36,486 bases of DNA, taken from the NCBI GenBank assembly GCA_007859835.1, contig SJPJ01000001.1, positions 1,450,482 to 1,486,967 of the forward strand, given 5' to 3'. The notes beneath the pieces are model-generated. The model worked only from the letters and a program-made list of their open reading frames with translations, searched no databases and was not told the origin of the DNA. Shown here in pieces: positions 7,383 to 17,367 of the stretch (position 1 is the first letter of the stretch; the number at the start of each line of letters is the position of its first letter). The DNA is from Novipirellula herctigrandis. GTDB lineage: Bacteria > Planctomycetota > Planctomycetia > Pirellulales > Pirellulaceae. The translations under genes were made by a program, and so were the position numbers.

Positions 7383-9992
7383 TCATTCTTGACCGTTGCC
7401 GACTCTCCATTCCAGCACTCCGCCGGAAAAGCCGGGTTGCAATTTCACTTGAATGCGAATTGCGGTCGTTTCGACGGGTTCAAACGATGTTCGATTCCAC
7501 TGGTCCGCGACGACCGGCGACATGTCAGATGCGTTAACCGGCTTCCACTGCTCGCCGTCACGAACCAGTACCGTCCATGATTCGGGAATACGACATTCTC
7601 CGATCCCGGTGTCATCGAACCAATAGACTTCGACTTGGGAAACACGACGTTGTTCTGGAAATACATACTGCACCCACTCGCTGGTCCCGCGGTGATCCCA
7701 CCATGTGAATCTTGGAATGCTGCGATCCGCCGATTGGTTGGGAACTAAGCCATCATCGATCGCATCGCACGAATCGCCTTGGTAGACGTGGGACGCCGAT
7801 ATTTCAAAAGTCGACTTGTGTGGTTTGGGTGGCTCAACCCAAGTTTCTGCATCGGCCCCCTCGCCGATAACGGGAAAGGCAGAAATCCGAAGTCGTGCCG
7901 CACCCATTGGAACCAGTGTGACCGTTTCCGTCGGTTGGTCGGATCGAACCGGGCTGTCTTGTAACACCGCACATAATCCATGTTGGTCGATCGTCCACTG
8001 AGGAATCGGCTTGGCACGAGCGGAAAGAGTGATCGGAGCGGAATCGATGGTAAACGGAAAATCATCTTCTGGCCATTCGTGATGTTCAAACTTGAACGAC
8101 TTCTCGACATTGTCCTTGTCGAGAACCAAGCCGTAGTTCCATGATGTCGTTGGATGAATTTCGAACGACGGCCACTGTGACGTATCCACTCCGGCTTGCC
8201 AATGCGAATCACCAATCGCCGTTTCCACACTGCTTTTCTTGACGTATTGCTCACCAATTTTGAGTGAGAACGTCAGCGGCCCATAATCGACACTGACACT
8301 ATCGTGGTTTCGTTTCCACGTTCTTAGCGAAACGCTCATCGGCAGTTGCAGAGTCACAGTATCACCATCGTTCCATTGTCGATTCACTCGCAAGTATCGC
8401 CCACGGGAAGCCGATGTTTCCTCTTGCTTGCCATTGATCGTTAAATGGGCGTCCTTGCACCAAGATGGAACACGAAGATAAAGCGGGAAAGTTGTCGATT
8501 GTTCCGAATGGAACTCAAACACGATCGTATCTTCGAACGGGTACTTGGTTGTTTCAGTGAAGCGGACTGGAACACCCTCGGCGACTTTGACATTCACTTC
8601 ACCGGCGCTGTACATCGACGCACAAACGCCGTTGTCCGGGGTGGCCATCCAGAGGTGTTTGGCAAAATACGGCCAACCGTGCGAATGATTGTGTTGGCAA
8701 CATCGCGAGCTGAACGGATTCATCATCAAGAAGGGGCCTCGGTTTTCGATCCCTGGCGAATGGTTTTCGGCGTCACTTAAAACCATGTTCGGCGCGGTCA
8801 AGTAGCGCAGAGCTCGGAAATCAGGCATGACCGCAGCCGGATAGCTATTGAACGCGACGTCCTCACAGTGATCCGCCCAAAACGGGTCACCACTGATTTG
8901 CATCATGATTGCGTCGGAAAGCATTTGCTCGACGAAGCCACACGTCTCAGTTGCTTGCCGAGGATCATCGAACCCAGGCCGACTGTTTTCATCACCGCCG
9001 AACATGCCTCCGGGAACTTGCCCGAATCGTTTGCGAATCTCGTGAAAATTGTTATAGGCCGCCTGCAAATCATTGGGATCAAGTGACTGTAAATAGTAAG
9101 TTGCCGGCTCGCGAAAACACTCAGCGATGTTGACATTGTGCCAATTGGGTAATGTGCCTTTGAGCCTCCAATCGGCCGTACAACGATGTATCTTTTCGGC
9201 AACCTTCAATAGCTCGGCATTACCGGTTCGATTGTACAGCCAATAGATGCTCTGCAGGTTATCGCCGCCTCGCATGCGTTGCCAATATCCAGTCAGCATT
9301 TGGTCGTCGGGCACGGTCAATTGGTACTCAAAATACCTCGTCATTAAATCCAACACACGATCGTCGGGTTGCCCTGCTGCAACGCTATGCTCGTAGTAAG
9401 ATTGCAGACAAAAAAGCATCACCATGTTGGCCCAGTAATCTCGGTTGCCATCACCAAGACGTTGTTGGGGACCGAAATCGCCATTGGGCCGTTGGCTTGC
9501 CAAAGTGCCCTCAATCCAAATCTGGCTTTCTGCGATCATGTCGGCATCGTCAAAAAGGTAGGCCAATTCGATGTAGCCTTTGAGCCAGTAAGGCAGCTCT
9601 TCCCATCCGTATTGGCCACGGCCGTCTTTGCTCAACCATGCGTTGTCTTCTTTCTGTAACCAAGCACTGATCTTTCCAAGATTCCCAGTCAATCCTTTGC
9701 GTTGGCGATCTAGCATTTCCCGAAGCCATCCAGCAGGCTTAACCGAACCGGGCGGCAAACTAATGAAGCGACTGGGCGCTAGCGGTGCTCGGTTACCAAC
9801 GTAGGAAACATTGCTAACCGATGCGTTGTTAGGGGAATCGGTGGTGAAAAATGGGGCATCCACAACGCTTGTATCCGCTCGCAGAAGCGATGGAGCAAGC
9901 AGAACAACTGCGATACCTGTTGAAAAAACAACCGCTATCCGGGATGCAATCATGGGAAAGAAACTCAGTCGCGTTCTCGACGTGGCAATCAT
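7383..9992 (-). CDS. Exported GH127 family beta-L-arabinofuranosidase with F5/8C domain
   Basis: The frame opens with TTG at 10133, but the ATG at 9992 (or 9953) better fits a signal peptide (MIASRIAVVFSTGIAVVLLA). From 9992 the protein has 869 residues. It matches the DUF1680/GH127 fold: an (alpha/alpha)6 barrel with GWEELPYWLKGYIELAYLF, RDYWANMVMLFCLQSYYEH and WHNVNIAECFREPATYYLQS. The Zn-thiolate catalytic site is intact: ETCGFVEQM supplies the Glu and Cys (about 349 and 351) and SRCCQHNHSHGW the paired Cys (about 431-432), one of which is the nucleophile in HypBA1. The C-terminal ~130 residues (from YQGDSCDAIDDG, with WVQYVFPEQRRVSQVEVYWFDD) form an F5/8 type C galactose-binding-like module. 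Likely role: periplasmic removal of L-arabinofuranose or related sugars from polysaccharide or glycoprotein. Confidence 0.88.
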   Translation of the reverse strand: MIATSRTRLSFFPMIASRIAVVFSTGIAVVLLAPSLLRADTSVVDAPFFTTDSPNNASVSNVSYVGNRAPLAPSRFISLPPGSVKPAGWLREMLDRQRKGLTGNLGKISAWLQKEDNAWLSKDGRGQYGWEELPYWLKGYIELAYLFDDADMIAESQIWIEGTLASQRPNGDFGPQQRLGDGNRDYWANMVMLFCLQSYYEHSVAAGQPDDRVLDLMTRYFEYQLTVPDDQMLTGYWQRMRGGDNLQSIYWLYNRTGNAELLKVAEKIHRCTADWRLKGTLPNWHNVNIAECFREPATYYLQSLDPNDLQAAYNNFHEIRKRFGQVPGGMFGGDENSRPGFDDPRQATETCGFVEQMLSDAIMMQISGDPFWADHCEDVAFNSYPAAVMPDFRALRYLTAPNMVLSDAENHSPGIENRGPFLMMNPFSSRCCQHNHSHGWPYFAKHLWMATPDNGVCASMYSAGEVNVKVAEGVPVRFTETTKYPFEDTIVFEFHSEQSTTFPLYLRVPSWCKDAHLTINGKQEETSASRGRYLRVNRQWNDGDTVTLQLPMSVSLRTWKRNHDSVSVDYGPLTFSLKIGEQYVKKSSVETAIGDSHWQAGVDTSQWPSFEIHPTTSWNYGLVLDKDNVEKSFKFEHHEWPEDDFPFTIDSAPITLSARAKPIPQWTIDQHGLCAVLQDSPVRSDQPTETVTLVPMGAARLRISAFPVIGEGADAETWVEPPKPHKSTFEISASHVYQGDSCDAIDDGLVPNQSADRSIPRFTWWDHRGTSEWVQYVFPEQRRVSQVEVYWFDDTGIGECRIPESWTVLVRDGEQWKPVNASDMSPVVADQWNRTSFEPVETTAIRIQVKLQPGFSGGVLEWRVGNGQE

Positions 9993-10545
9993 GTTGCTGT
10001 GCTTTTGGTGCTTGGTGGGAAAAAGGTGGGGAAGATACACAATCCTATTGGATAAGCTCCACCGGAGTATCGGTGACAACAAACACATTTTCCATGGCAT
10101 TTCACGCAATTCAAACGCCATTTTGCGCATCAAACGGTGTCGCGACGTAACATGCTCCGACCGCAGTTAACATCGATTAAGCTTTCGCGGACCTACCACG
10201 GTTGTCACATCCTTCCGCTCAATCACAAACACTCAAAAAGGATTGTCCAGACACCGCCAAAACGGGACGTTGCGTCGATGCATTGACTCTCTCGATGAGC
10301 CTTCAATAACGTGGTCACGGGATCAACACGTGGTTGTCGTAGTTAATGCACACTATGATGGATGAGCCGTTCAATTGAAAACGGGATTCGGTGTCGCGGA
10401 CCCCGCCACCACAACAGGACGACCCCACACAATAAAAAGTGAAAACGACGCAATACTTTGGCAATGACTTAACAAACCAGCCCTTACAACAAGGTTTGAA
10501 AGCTCACCAAATCGTTTTACTGCGTCCCTCATCAACGGATAACAA
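9993..10545. other. Divergent intergenic region, regulatory
   Basis: About 550 bp between the divergent GH127 and haem/FG-GAP genes. I see no gene: frames here are low quality. Two words resemble parts of the palindrome upstream of the regulator at 22310. They are GCCAAAACGG at 10256-10265 and TTTGGCAA at 10457-10464. They are short and could be chance, but both promoter regions belong to the same island. Confidence 0.4.
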
Positions 10546-12183
10546 ATGACACATTCAAACCATTACAAACCTCTCGCCATTGATTTGCCGCGAATGTGTA
10601 TTGGGTTGTGCATCCCGTTACTCCTTACGGTTAGTGGTTGCAGCGTCGAACCGGCGAAGCCATCACCCACAAAAACGACGGCGGAAACTGCAAAAAGCGA
10701 GGCAGAACATTTTGAAACCAAGATCGAGAATTTCTGCGGCGCGTGCCACGGTGTTCCGCGGCCTAGCAGTTTCCCCAAAGATGCTTGGGCAGAGGAAGTC
10801 AACCAAGGATTTCGGCTGTTCCTAAACTCGGGGCGAACGGACCTGGATCCTCCCACTCCCCAAGGCGCTGTGCTTGAATATTATCAAGACAACGCACCTG
10901 AGACATTGGTGCTTGAACGCCCCCAACACAGCGACACTCCCATGTCCGTGAGTTTCCATCGTCAAGACATACCAATTCTGATAGATGACGCTGCTGTGTC
11001 GGTTGCAACTGTTCGTTGGCTGCCTGAGTCGTCGGGCGAAGTAAAAGTAACGAAGAAAGAGGCTGGCATTCTGCTCTGCGATATGGCCAGGGGCCACCTG
11101 ATGCATATTCCCATGGGTTCGAAAATGGATGGTTCGACGACCGATCACGTCCAACTCGATGCCAAATTGCTCGAAACCTTTCACAACATCGCATCGGTTG
11201 AACCGACCGACTTGGACCGAGATTCAAAACTCGATTATCTCCTTGCAGACCTTGGTTCGTACGCACCCAGCGACCATAGTAAAGGGAAAGTTTATTGGCT
11301 TCACCAAAATTCCGATGGCGAATGGGTGAAGCAAATCCTACTTCATCGCGTGGGACGAGTCGCATTCGTTAAAGCGGCCGATTTTGATGGTGACCAAAAA
11401 ACGGACATCGTGGTCTCGGAGTTCGGTTGGCGGAAAACCGGCAGCGTGATATTCCTACGCAACCAAACCACGGATCCTGACAAACCGAAGTTCGCGAAGG
11501 AAACCATTGACGAACGCTCAGGCGCAATTCAGATCCATACGTGCGATCTCAACAACGACGGCCATCTCGATTTTGTCACCGTACTGAGCCAAGAACATGA
11601 ACTTGTTATGGGGTACCTCAACGATGGCAAAGGCCATTTCAAACCGCAGTTGATCTGGGCAGCCGATTTTCCATCCTATGGTTCCAACGGAGTCGAGCTT
11701 GTCGACTTAGATGACGATGGCGACCTCGACATCCTGTATACCAACGGTGACGCATTTGATGACAATTTCCTCAAGCCGTACTTCGCGATCCAATGGCTTG
11801 AAAATCGCGGAACGTATCCCTACACACACCATCCTATCGCGACCATGCCCGGTGTTCATCGCGCTCTTCCCGCCGACTTTGATGGGGACGGCGACCTCGA
11901 CATTATCGCCTGTGCATTGCTGCCAACCCTGATCAAAAACCGAACCGATTTTTCGTTGGACAGTGTCGTTTTCCTGGAAAACGTCGAAGGCCAATACATG
12001 CGGCACTCGTTGGAAAAAGAGACTCTAAACCACGGGTCACTCGACGTTGGCGACTTTGATGGCGATGGCGATCTCGATTTTGCAACAGGGGAGTTTTGGC
12101 CCCTTTCGAAGGAACGATCGGTCTCGATTTGGTGGAACGATTTGCAGGCGAAGCAACCCCATGCCCAAGAGGCAAGCAAGTGA
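10546..12183 (+). CDS. Lipoprotein with N-terminal haem-c motif and FG-GAP repeats
   Basis: A 545-residue lipoprotein. MCIGLCIPLLLTVSGC is a lipoprotein signal with the lipobox Cys at 32, so the mature protein is probably anchored in a membrane. Residues 64-68 are CGACH, a single c-type haem attachment motif, followed by a short cytochrome-like region. From about residue 220 there are six calcium-binding-type FG-GAP/VCBS repeats with DxDxDxxxD loops: DLDRDSKLD, DFDGDQKTD, DLNNDGHLD, DLDDDGDLD, DFDGDGDLD and again DFDGDGDLD. FG-GAP proteins of this kind form propellers. It is divergent from the GH127 gene, which suggests co-regulation. Electron transfer or protein-protein contact at the envelope are both possible. 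Confidence 0.83.
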   Translation: MTHSNHYKPLAIDLPRMCIGLCIPLLLTVSGCSVEPAKPSPTKTTAETAKSEAEHFETKIENFCGACHGVPRPSSFPKDAWAEEVNQGFRLFLNSGRTDLDPPTPQGAVLEYYQDNAPETLVLERPQHSDTPMSVSFHRQDIPILIDDAAVSVATVRWLPESSGEVKVTKKEAGILLCDMARGHLMHIPMGSKMDGSTTDHVQLDAKLLETFHNIASVEPTDLDRDSKLDYLLADLGSYAPSDHSKGKVYWLHQNSDGEWVKQILLHRVGRVAFVKAADFDGDQKTDIVVSEFGWRKTGSVIFLRNQTTDPDKPKFAKETIDERSGAIQIHTCDLNNDGHLDFVTVLSQEHELVMGYLNDGKGHFKPQLIWAADFPSYGSNGVELVDLDDDGDLDILYTNGDAFDDNFLKPYFAIQWLENRGTYPYTHHPIATMPGVHRALPADFDGDGDLDIIACALLPTLIKNRTDFSLDSVVFLENVEGQYMRHSLEKETLNHGSLDVGDFDGDGDLDFATGEFWPLSKERSVSIWWNDLQAKQPHAQEASK

Positions 12184-12228
12184 GGTCGCTGTCGCTCGAT
12201 TAGCTGTCGTTCTTTTGCCAGAACGGCG

Positions 12229-12285
12229 CATCCACCGATGGATGGGCCGCTCGAAACGATGAAACGCCCTATTTAGCAGGGGCGT
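12229..12285. terminator. Weak hairpins in the convergent gap, terminator candidates
   Basis: CATCCA-ccga-TGGATG (12229-12244) is a 6-bp stem with a 4-nt loop. A second stem, ACGCCC/GGGCGT (12264-12285), spans the stop codon of the minus gene. Neither is followed by a U-run on the right strand. They lie in the 85-bp gap between two convergent genes, which is the expected place for terminators. Confidence 0.3.
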
Positions 12286-14836
12286 AACTGTCAAAACCAA
12301 AGTCAATGAATTGGCCGCCCGAGGTTTGTCGAACGTGAACGGCAACGACATTGGTCCCCGAATGCAACAAGGAAGCTGGCACCTCGTAGACTTCGTAGCC
12401 TGTGGTGTAACCGCCAAGTGAGATTGCAGCCTTGCCATTGATGAAAACGTCGGCGTCTTCGTCATGCCAGATTCGAAGTCCAATTTTGCTGGGCACATCC
12501 CCGCTTATTTCAACGGTTCTTCGAACCCAAATCTCAGGCGTAGCCCAACGGGTTTTGCTGAGAGTCTCCGTTCCTAACCCGCCATTGGCCTCTTTCCATT
12601 GTGCGACGGAATAGTCGGATGCATACCAATCGCCCGTCGGTTGCGACGTCACGTAGTGATAGATCGTTTCCGCCTTTTCGCTAGTTGGGACCAACGTGAT
12701 CGTTTTAGGCGGAACCGGCATCGGCGCCCAATTCGAAGCATCGGTTTGGTTTCGCGACGCATACTTGGACCAAACATTGGAATCGTAAAGCATCTTCAGG
12801 AACACGCCCCCAACAACGGGCCGAGCATCAAAGCCGCGTTTTTCGGCCGTTGAAGTGAAGTACCAATCGGTCATCGGTGTTCGCTGGGGCGTTGCACTGA
12901 GGAATCGATGAACGGGCAACATCAACGCATCAAAGTCCTCTCGGTTTTCCGTCAACGTTGCGGTCCACATCACCCAATCAAGTTTTGTATAGTCCGATCG
13001 GCTGTCCAAAGGCAATCCAAACTCGTTTTGACTTTTGCGATAAAACGCCATTTCCGTTTCCACCACTTCATCAGGAAACAACCCGAGATCCAAAATACGG
13101 TCCCAAACAAGGTTATATTTTTGGCTCCATGTTCCCGGTTGGTCAAACGCCAGGACGTAGTGATCGCCATCGCGAGCAGTCTTGATCCATTGGCTTGCAT
13201 ACTGTCTTGCGACACGACGGTATTCCGTTGCCTCGGCCTCTAACCCACGTATATCACAAAGCATCGCGTAACACCCAAGCCCCATGATCGCTTTGGCACT
13301 CAAGTTGACGTTGTGGGCCATGTGCCCGGCGAAGTCGTCGGTACAGAGTTGATTATCAGGATCGAACCCTTTCTCCTTTAAGTAGTCTGCCCATTGGCTG
13401 AGTTGTGGCCAATACAGTTCCGCGAAATCCGCGTTGCCTTCGATCTTTGCAAGAGCACCAAACAGGGCAAGCATGTTGCCCGATTCCTCGACCGGCATTT
13501 GGCCGTCTTCACTGGTTTCTCCCCCACCGTATCGTTGACCATTGGCCTTGGGATAGGTTCCCAAATCGTGCGGTGCGTAGGGAAATTTCCAGCGATCCGA
13601 AGCAGCGTAGTTCATGAAAGGAACCAACACCGATTTCGTCATCGCTGGGCCAAACAACAAGAATTGGGGCATCATCGGATAGAAAACGTCCGAAGTCGCA
13701 ATGCAACCGTTGGAGTGATTTTCTTTGGAAAATTGCAGCGGTTGGCCGTTCTCGTCAGCGACGAATTTGCCTGCCGCCAAGCATTGACGATACGCGAGAG
13801 CACAAATATCCGCGTACTCTTGCCCACCCGCAGCAACACAGTCGGCCATCAATTCGCGATCGAACGTGTCGCAACGTTGTTCCAGTGTATCGTGTTCACT
13901 AATCGCTGCGACAATCAAATCATCAGCTTCCCAACCGTCTTTGCGCCAATACGGTCGCAACCGCTTTTTCATGTACTCGATCGAGTACAAATCATCGTAA
14001 GCGATCAAGGCGTAACGTGACACGGGATTGTCGCCGACGTTGCCGAGTGACATGGCTACCGACGCAACCACTTGACCTGCATCCGTTGGAAATTCCGTTG
14101 CCGGTGCAACCAAGGCCTTCACGCCCGCTTTTCCGAACGCTTGACGCAGTGTCGGAGCGTCACCCAATGCCGTGACGGGAGAGTATTCATTGGCCGCGAC
14201 AAGGTATAGGTATCCCCAATCGATTCGCAAATCGTCGCCGGATCGACCTAGAATGCGTTGGCTATCGGTACCGAGCTTCAGCGCCTTTGCATTGGCAAAT
14301 GATTCGGTCGAGCCAGAGACCTGCTGATCGAGCACATCGGTAGCCAATTCGCCCCCGGCGTCGACATAGAATTCCACGTCGTGCTGCTTCGAGTCATTGG
14401 ACTTAACGCTGCAATTAACGTAAGTGGTTGGGCGACTCAGGATGGAGATGTCTTCGGGCAACCCAGGCGTCGTAAATATGAGTGTGACGTCAACTCCCGC
14501 GCCGGCGAAGGTGTAAATCGATCGAGTCGGCAAAACTTGCACCGAAAGTTGTTCCATCGTGGCGATCGTTTGCGGTGCGGCACCCATCAAACGATAGGCA
14601 GTCCCATCGACGCGAACGATGGCTCCGAGACGTTGAGTCGTTCCAGTCCAGTGTGTGGTTTCCGTTTCCCAAAGTTTATCGGCTTGCGACCAAACGCTGA
14701 AATAGGGATCACAGGCAATCAGTGGAACCGCAGGCGGCCGAAAACCGGTTTCAGAAGTTTCCGCCCCAAATGCTTGGGATTGACAAAAAGTCACAAGACT
14801 TAGCGTCGTAAAAAAGAGAGAGTACAGAGTTTTCAT
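12269..14836 (-). CDS. Exported glutaminase A-like protein (DUF4964/5127/4965/1793) with jelly-roll module
   Basis: The start at 14836 (855 residues) gives a signal peptide (MKTLYSLFFTTLSLVTFCQSQAFGA); the frame extends to a GTG at 14947. The N-terminal DUF4964-type segment is FRPPAVPLIACDPYFSVWS followed by THWTGTTQRLGAIVRVDG. A DUF5127-like domain follows with GAGVDVTLIFTTP. Then comes an (alpha/alpha) toroid-like region (KENHSNGCIATSDVFYPMMPQ, YAAPHDLGTYP-type residues, ESGNMLALFGALA, WSQKYNLVWD) typical of DUF4965/1793. These proteins are named after a fungal glutaminase but resemble glycosidases, so the substrate is uncertain. The last ~120 residues (from about 737 on) resemble the N-terminal module of the GH2 neighbour, with WHDEDADVFINGK and GTNVVAVHVRQTSGGQ. 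Likely an exported glycan or peptide hydrolase of the same island. Confidence 0.75.
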   Translation of the reverse strand: MKTLYSLFFTTLSLVTFCQSQAFGAETSETGFRPPAVPLIACDPYFSVWSQADKLWETETTHWTGTTQRLGAIVRVDGTAYRLMGAAPQTIATMEQLSVQVLPTRSIYTFAGAGVDVTLIFTTPGLPEDISILSRPTTYVNCSVKSNDSKQHDVEFYVDAGGELATDVLDQQVSGSTESFANAKALKLGTDSQRILGRSGDDLRIDWGYLYLVAANEYSPVTALGDAPTLRQAFGKAGVKALVAPATEFPTDAGQVVASVAMSLGNVGDNPVSRYALIAYDDLYSIEYMKKRLRPYWRKDGWEADDLIVAAISEHDTLEQRCDTFDRELMADCVAAGGQEYADICALAYRQCLAAGKFVADENGQPLQFSKENHSNGCIATSDVFYPMMPQFLLFGPAMTKSVLVPFMNYAASDRWKFPYAPHDLGTYPKANGQRYGGGETSEDGQMPVEESGNMLALFGALAKIEGNADFAELYWPQLSQWADYLKEKGFDPDNQLCTDDFAGHMAHNVNLSAKAIMGLGCYAMLCDIRGLEAEATEYRRVARQYASQWIKTARDGDHYVLAFDQPGTWSQKYNLVWDRILDLGLFPDEVVETEMAFYRKSQNEFGLPLDSRSDYTKLDWVMWTATLTENREDFDALMLPVHRFLSATPQRTPMTDWYFTSTAEKRGFDARPVVGGVFLKMLYDSNVWSKYASRNQTDASNWAPMPVPPKTITLVPTSEKAETIYHYVTSQPTGDWYASDYSVAQWKEANGGLGTETLSKTRWATPEIWVRRTVEISGDVPSKIGLRIWHDEDADVFINGKAAISLGGYTTGYEVYEVPASLLHSGTNVVAVHVRQTSGGQFIDFGFDSYAPAK

Positions 14837-15054
14837 TGAAGTCAAAACCGTTGTAAAGGGAGTGAATTTTTGTTGGAAACAGGGGCTACATCTCGTAACG
14901 GCCTGAGCACCGCCCACCATGGGACATATTTGCACCGCTCGGCGCACTGGGCACGCCGCTTAGCGAAACGATGTAGCGAAAAACTTTCATCACAGCCAAT
15001 CGCAAAGGACGTGGCTGTGACAAATCCGTGTCTTTGAAGAAGACGCTGGTCAGA
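14837..15054. other. Short intergenic gap, nothing seen
   Basis: About 220 bp between two minus-strand genes. I see no gene, repeat or strong hairpin. The gap may hold a promoter for the glutaminase-like gene. Confidence 0.4.
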
Positions 15055-17367
15055 TTATGGCGTGAATAGAACCTCATGCATTTGCTTGAGTTCCTCCGGT
15101 GCGATCTTTTCGACCTTGCGATCGTAACTGATCAAGCCGTTGATCTCGCCTTCCACGTCAGTCGTTTGGGTGTACACGCCTCCGGCAATACCCTTGTGCC
15201 GAAGCTCATTGAGGATATCGAGGGATTTGAGATAGCGATCGCGATACTCGGCTTTCGATTTCGGCAGTCCGCCGTATCCCCAATTATCACGTTCGGCGTC
15301 CCACAAATGACCTGGAACGGGGTAGCCATGACCACCGAATTCGCCAACCACTTTGATGAAGTCATCGAAACGCTTCGCATCGAGCGGGAAGCCCGGATTG
15401 GGATAGGCATGTTGGTCGGCGATGTCGCCCACCGGCCAAAAATTTCCGCCGCTGGCAACATTGACCAACCGTGAAGGGTCACGATTCGAAGTCCATTTGC
15501 CAACTTCGACCGTGCGATGTTGTCCCCACGCTTCGTTAAATGGAACCCACACAACGATCGAAGGATGACTCTCCAAATTATCAATCATGCGTTCCAGTTC
15601 AATCATATACTGAGCGTGATTTTCATCAGACCAGTCGGCGTCAACCGGATTGGGTTCAAGGTGAGTCCAAGGTGGTCCTTGACCTCCGCTGACTTGATCC
15701 TGCCACAACATCATGCCTAGTCGGTCACAGTGATAGTAGTATCGACGGGGTTCGACTTTGATGTGTTTGCGGATCATGTTAAAACCCGCATCCTTGAGCC
15801 ACTGGATGTCAAACAACATCCCTTCGTCCGATGGTGGCGTTAGCAACCCGTCGGGCCACCAACCTTGATCGAGCGGGCCCCAGTGAAAAATCGGTTCGCC
15901 ATTTAGCGTCATCCGCCAATGACCATCCGCATCACGTGTCTTTCCGACGCTTCGAATTCCGGCATAGGAATTGACTTCATCAAGCACGTTGCCTGCGTCA
16001 TCCAGTACTGAGACCTCAAGGGTATAGAGATGAGGAGACTGAGGCGACCAAAGCTTTGCATCATCCACTTGAGCGGAAATTTCGCCGATGGCGGCCTCCT
16101 TCTCAACCACGGTCCTATCACCGTCTTTCACGACCAAACGCAGTTGTTTCGCCGACGCCGAACCTTCCAGTTCAGGATCCAAATGGATCGTGCCGGTTTG
16201 TGGATCGGTTGAAATCGTCAGATCCGTCAAATACGTCTCGTTGACTTGTTCAAGCCAAACCGTTTGCCAGATTCCGGAAACCTGCGTGTAAAAGATTCCG
16301 CCAGGATTGATCACCTGCTTGCCACGTAATTGCCATGCTTCGGTATCGTCTTCGACACGAACCATTAATTCATTTTTGCCGTCTTTCAAAGCGTCCGTAA
16401 CATCAAACGAAAACGGTGTGTTGCCGCCTTGATGTCTTCCAACGGAGGTGCCGTTCACAAAGACTTCGCATTGGTAGTCGACGGCTTCAAAATTAAGCAC
16501 AGTGCGTTGCTTTAGTTGTTTCGTCGCATCGAAATTGCGTCGGTACCAAAGTGCTTCGCGTGCATCAAGCATTCGCTGGACGCCGCCGAGTTTGGATTCC
16601 AAACAGAATGGAACCAAAATTTCCCCGTCCCACTTCGATGGAACGTCGGTTTGATTTTCGCGAGTGACGGCGTAATCCCACATGCCATTTAAATTGGTCC
16701 AATTGTCACGAGCCATTTGAGGCCGAGGGTACTCGGTCCACGCATTATCGGCAGTGAGATCGCTGCCCCACGTCGTGATCAATTCGGACTTAAATGGTGG
16801 AATCGGCGGTAACGGTGGCACATTGTCTGCATCGACTACGTGGATGCCGATGTACTGCCCCCCATCGTCTTGGTGGCAATGAACTGCCAGCAGGTTTTTC
16901 CCCTGCTTAAACGCACTACGATGTTCGTCGGCGACGGGGACCAACTCGTAATTGCTGGTCCAACCCTCGATCGCCGCGATCTGTTTTCCATTGACCGACA
17001 CTTCGACTTCGTCGTCATGATGCATCAACAAGCCGAGGTTTTCAGGGATCGAGTCGAGCGAGAATGATCCACGAATCCAAATATCGTCGGTATCCCAAGT
17101 CGTCCCGACTCGCGCACCTGGGGTCCTGCGGGTTCCGAAACCGCCCTCGCCTTGGTACCAATCGCTGTCGTCAAAATCGGACTGCTGCCATCCGTTGGCG
17201 GGTTGTTCGGTGGTGAAACGCCAAAGTTGAGTCGACAAGACATTCTCAGCGTTTGCATGGCGAGACATGCCAACGGAAACGAAGGCGACCAGCAGCACCA
17301 CGGCTCGCTGAATCAAAGAAGGCTGCATTTTGTTAAGTTTCATTTTCATCGTGAAGGGAAGTTCCAT
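15055..17367 (-). CDS. Exported GH2 family glycoside hydrolase (beta-galactosidase/glucuronidase-like)
   Basis: A 770-residue protein; an ATG is present at 17367. A signal peptide (SLIQRAVVLLVAFVSVGMSRHANA) precedes an N-terminal jelly-roll module (~57-180) also found at the C-terminus of the neighbour. Then come the GH2 sugar-binding domain (WTNLNGMWDYAVT to about 370, with FEAVDYQCEVFVNGTSVG), an Ig-like domain, and the TIM barrel from about 490. The catalytic acid/base is Glu612 in VVWVPFNEAWGQ, and the nucleophile is probably Glu676 in VVGEFGGHGY. FNMIRKHIKVEP and YYYHCDRLGMMLWQD are typical barrel motifs. It should cleave beta-linked terminal sugars outside the cytoplasm. The exact sugar cannot be told. 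The gene runs in the same direction as the ThuA/PVC gene upstream, across a 300-bp gap. Confidence 0.88.
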   Translation of the reverse strand: MELPFTMKMKLNKMQPSLIQRAVVLLVAFVSVGMSRHANAENVLSTQLWRFTTEQPANGWQQSDFDDSDWYQGEGGFGTRRTPGARVGTTWDTDDIWIRGSFSLDSIPENLGLLMHHDDEVEVSVNGKQIAAIEGWTSNYELVPVADEHRSAFKQGKNLLAVHCHQDDGGQYIGIHVVDADNVPPLPPIPPFKSELITTWGSDLTADNAWTEYPRPQMARDNWTNLNGMWDYAVTRENQTDVPSKWDGEILVPFCLESKLGGVQRMLDAREALWYRRNFDATKQLKQRTVLNFEAVDYQCEVFVNGTSVGRHQGGNTPFSFDVTDALKDGKNELMVRVEDDTEAWQLRGKQVINPGGIFYTQVSGIWQTVWLEQVNETYLTDLTISTDPQTGTIHLDPELEGSASAKQLRLVVKDGDRTVVEKEAAIGEISAQVDDAKLWSPQSPHLYTLEVSVLDDAGNVLDEVNSYAGIRSVGKTRDADGHWRMTLNGEPIFHWGPLDQGWWPDGLLTPPSDEGMLFDIQWLKDAGFNMIRKHIKVEPRRYYYHCDRLGMMLWQDQVSGGQGPPWTHLEPNPVDADWSDENHAQYMIELERMIDNLESHPSIVVWVPFNEAWGQHRTVEVGKWTSNRDPSRLVNVASGGNFWPVGDIADQHAYPNPGFPLDAKRFDDFIKVVGEFGGHGYPVPGHLWDAERDNWGYGGLPKSKAEYRDRYLKSLDILNELRHKGIAGGVYTQTTDVEGEINGLISYDRKVEKIAPEELKQMHEVLFTP

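Noticed and set aside
9993-10133. TTG-started extension of the GH127 gene
   Set aside because: The extension places ~47 charged and aromatic residues before the signal peptide, which is unlikely for an exported enzyme.
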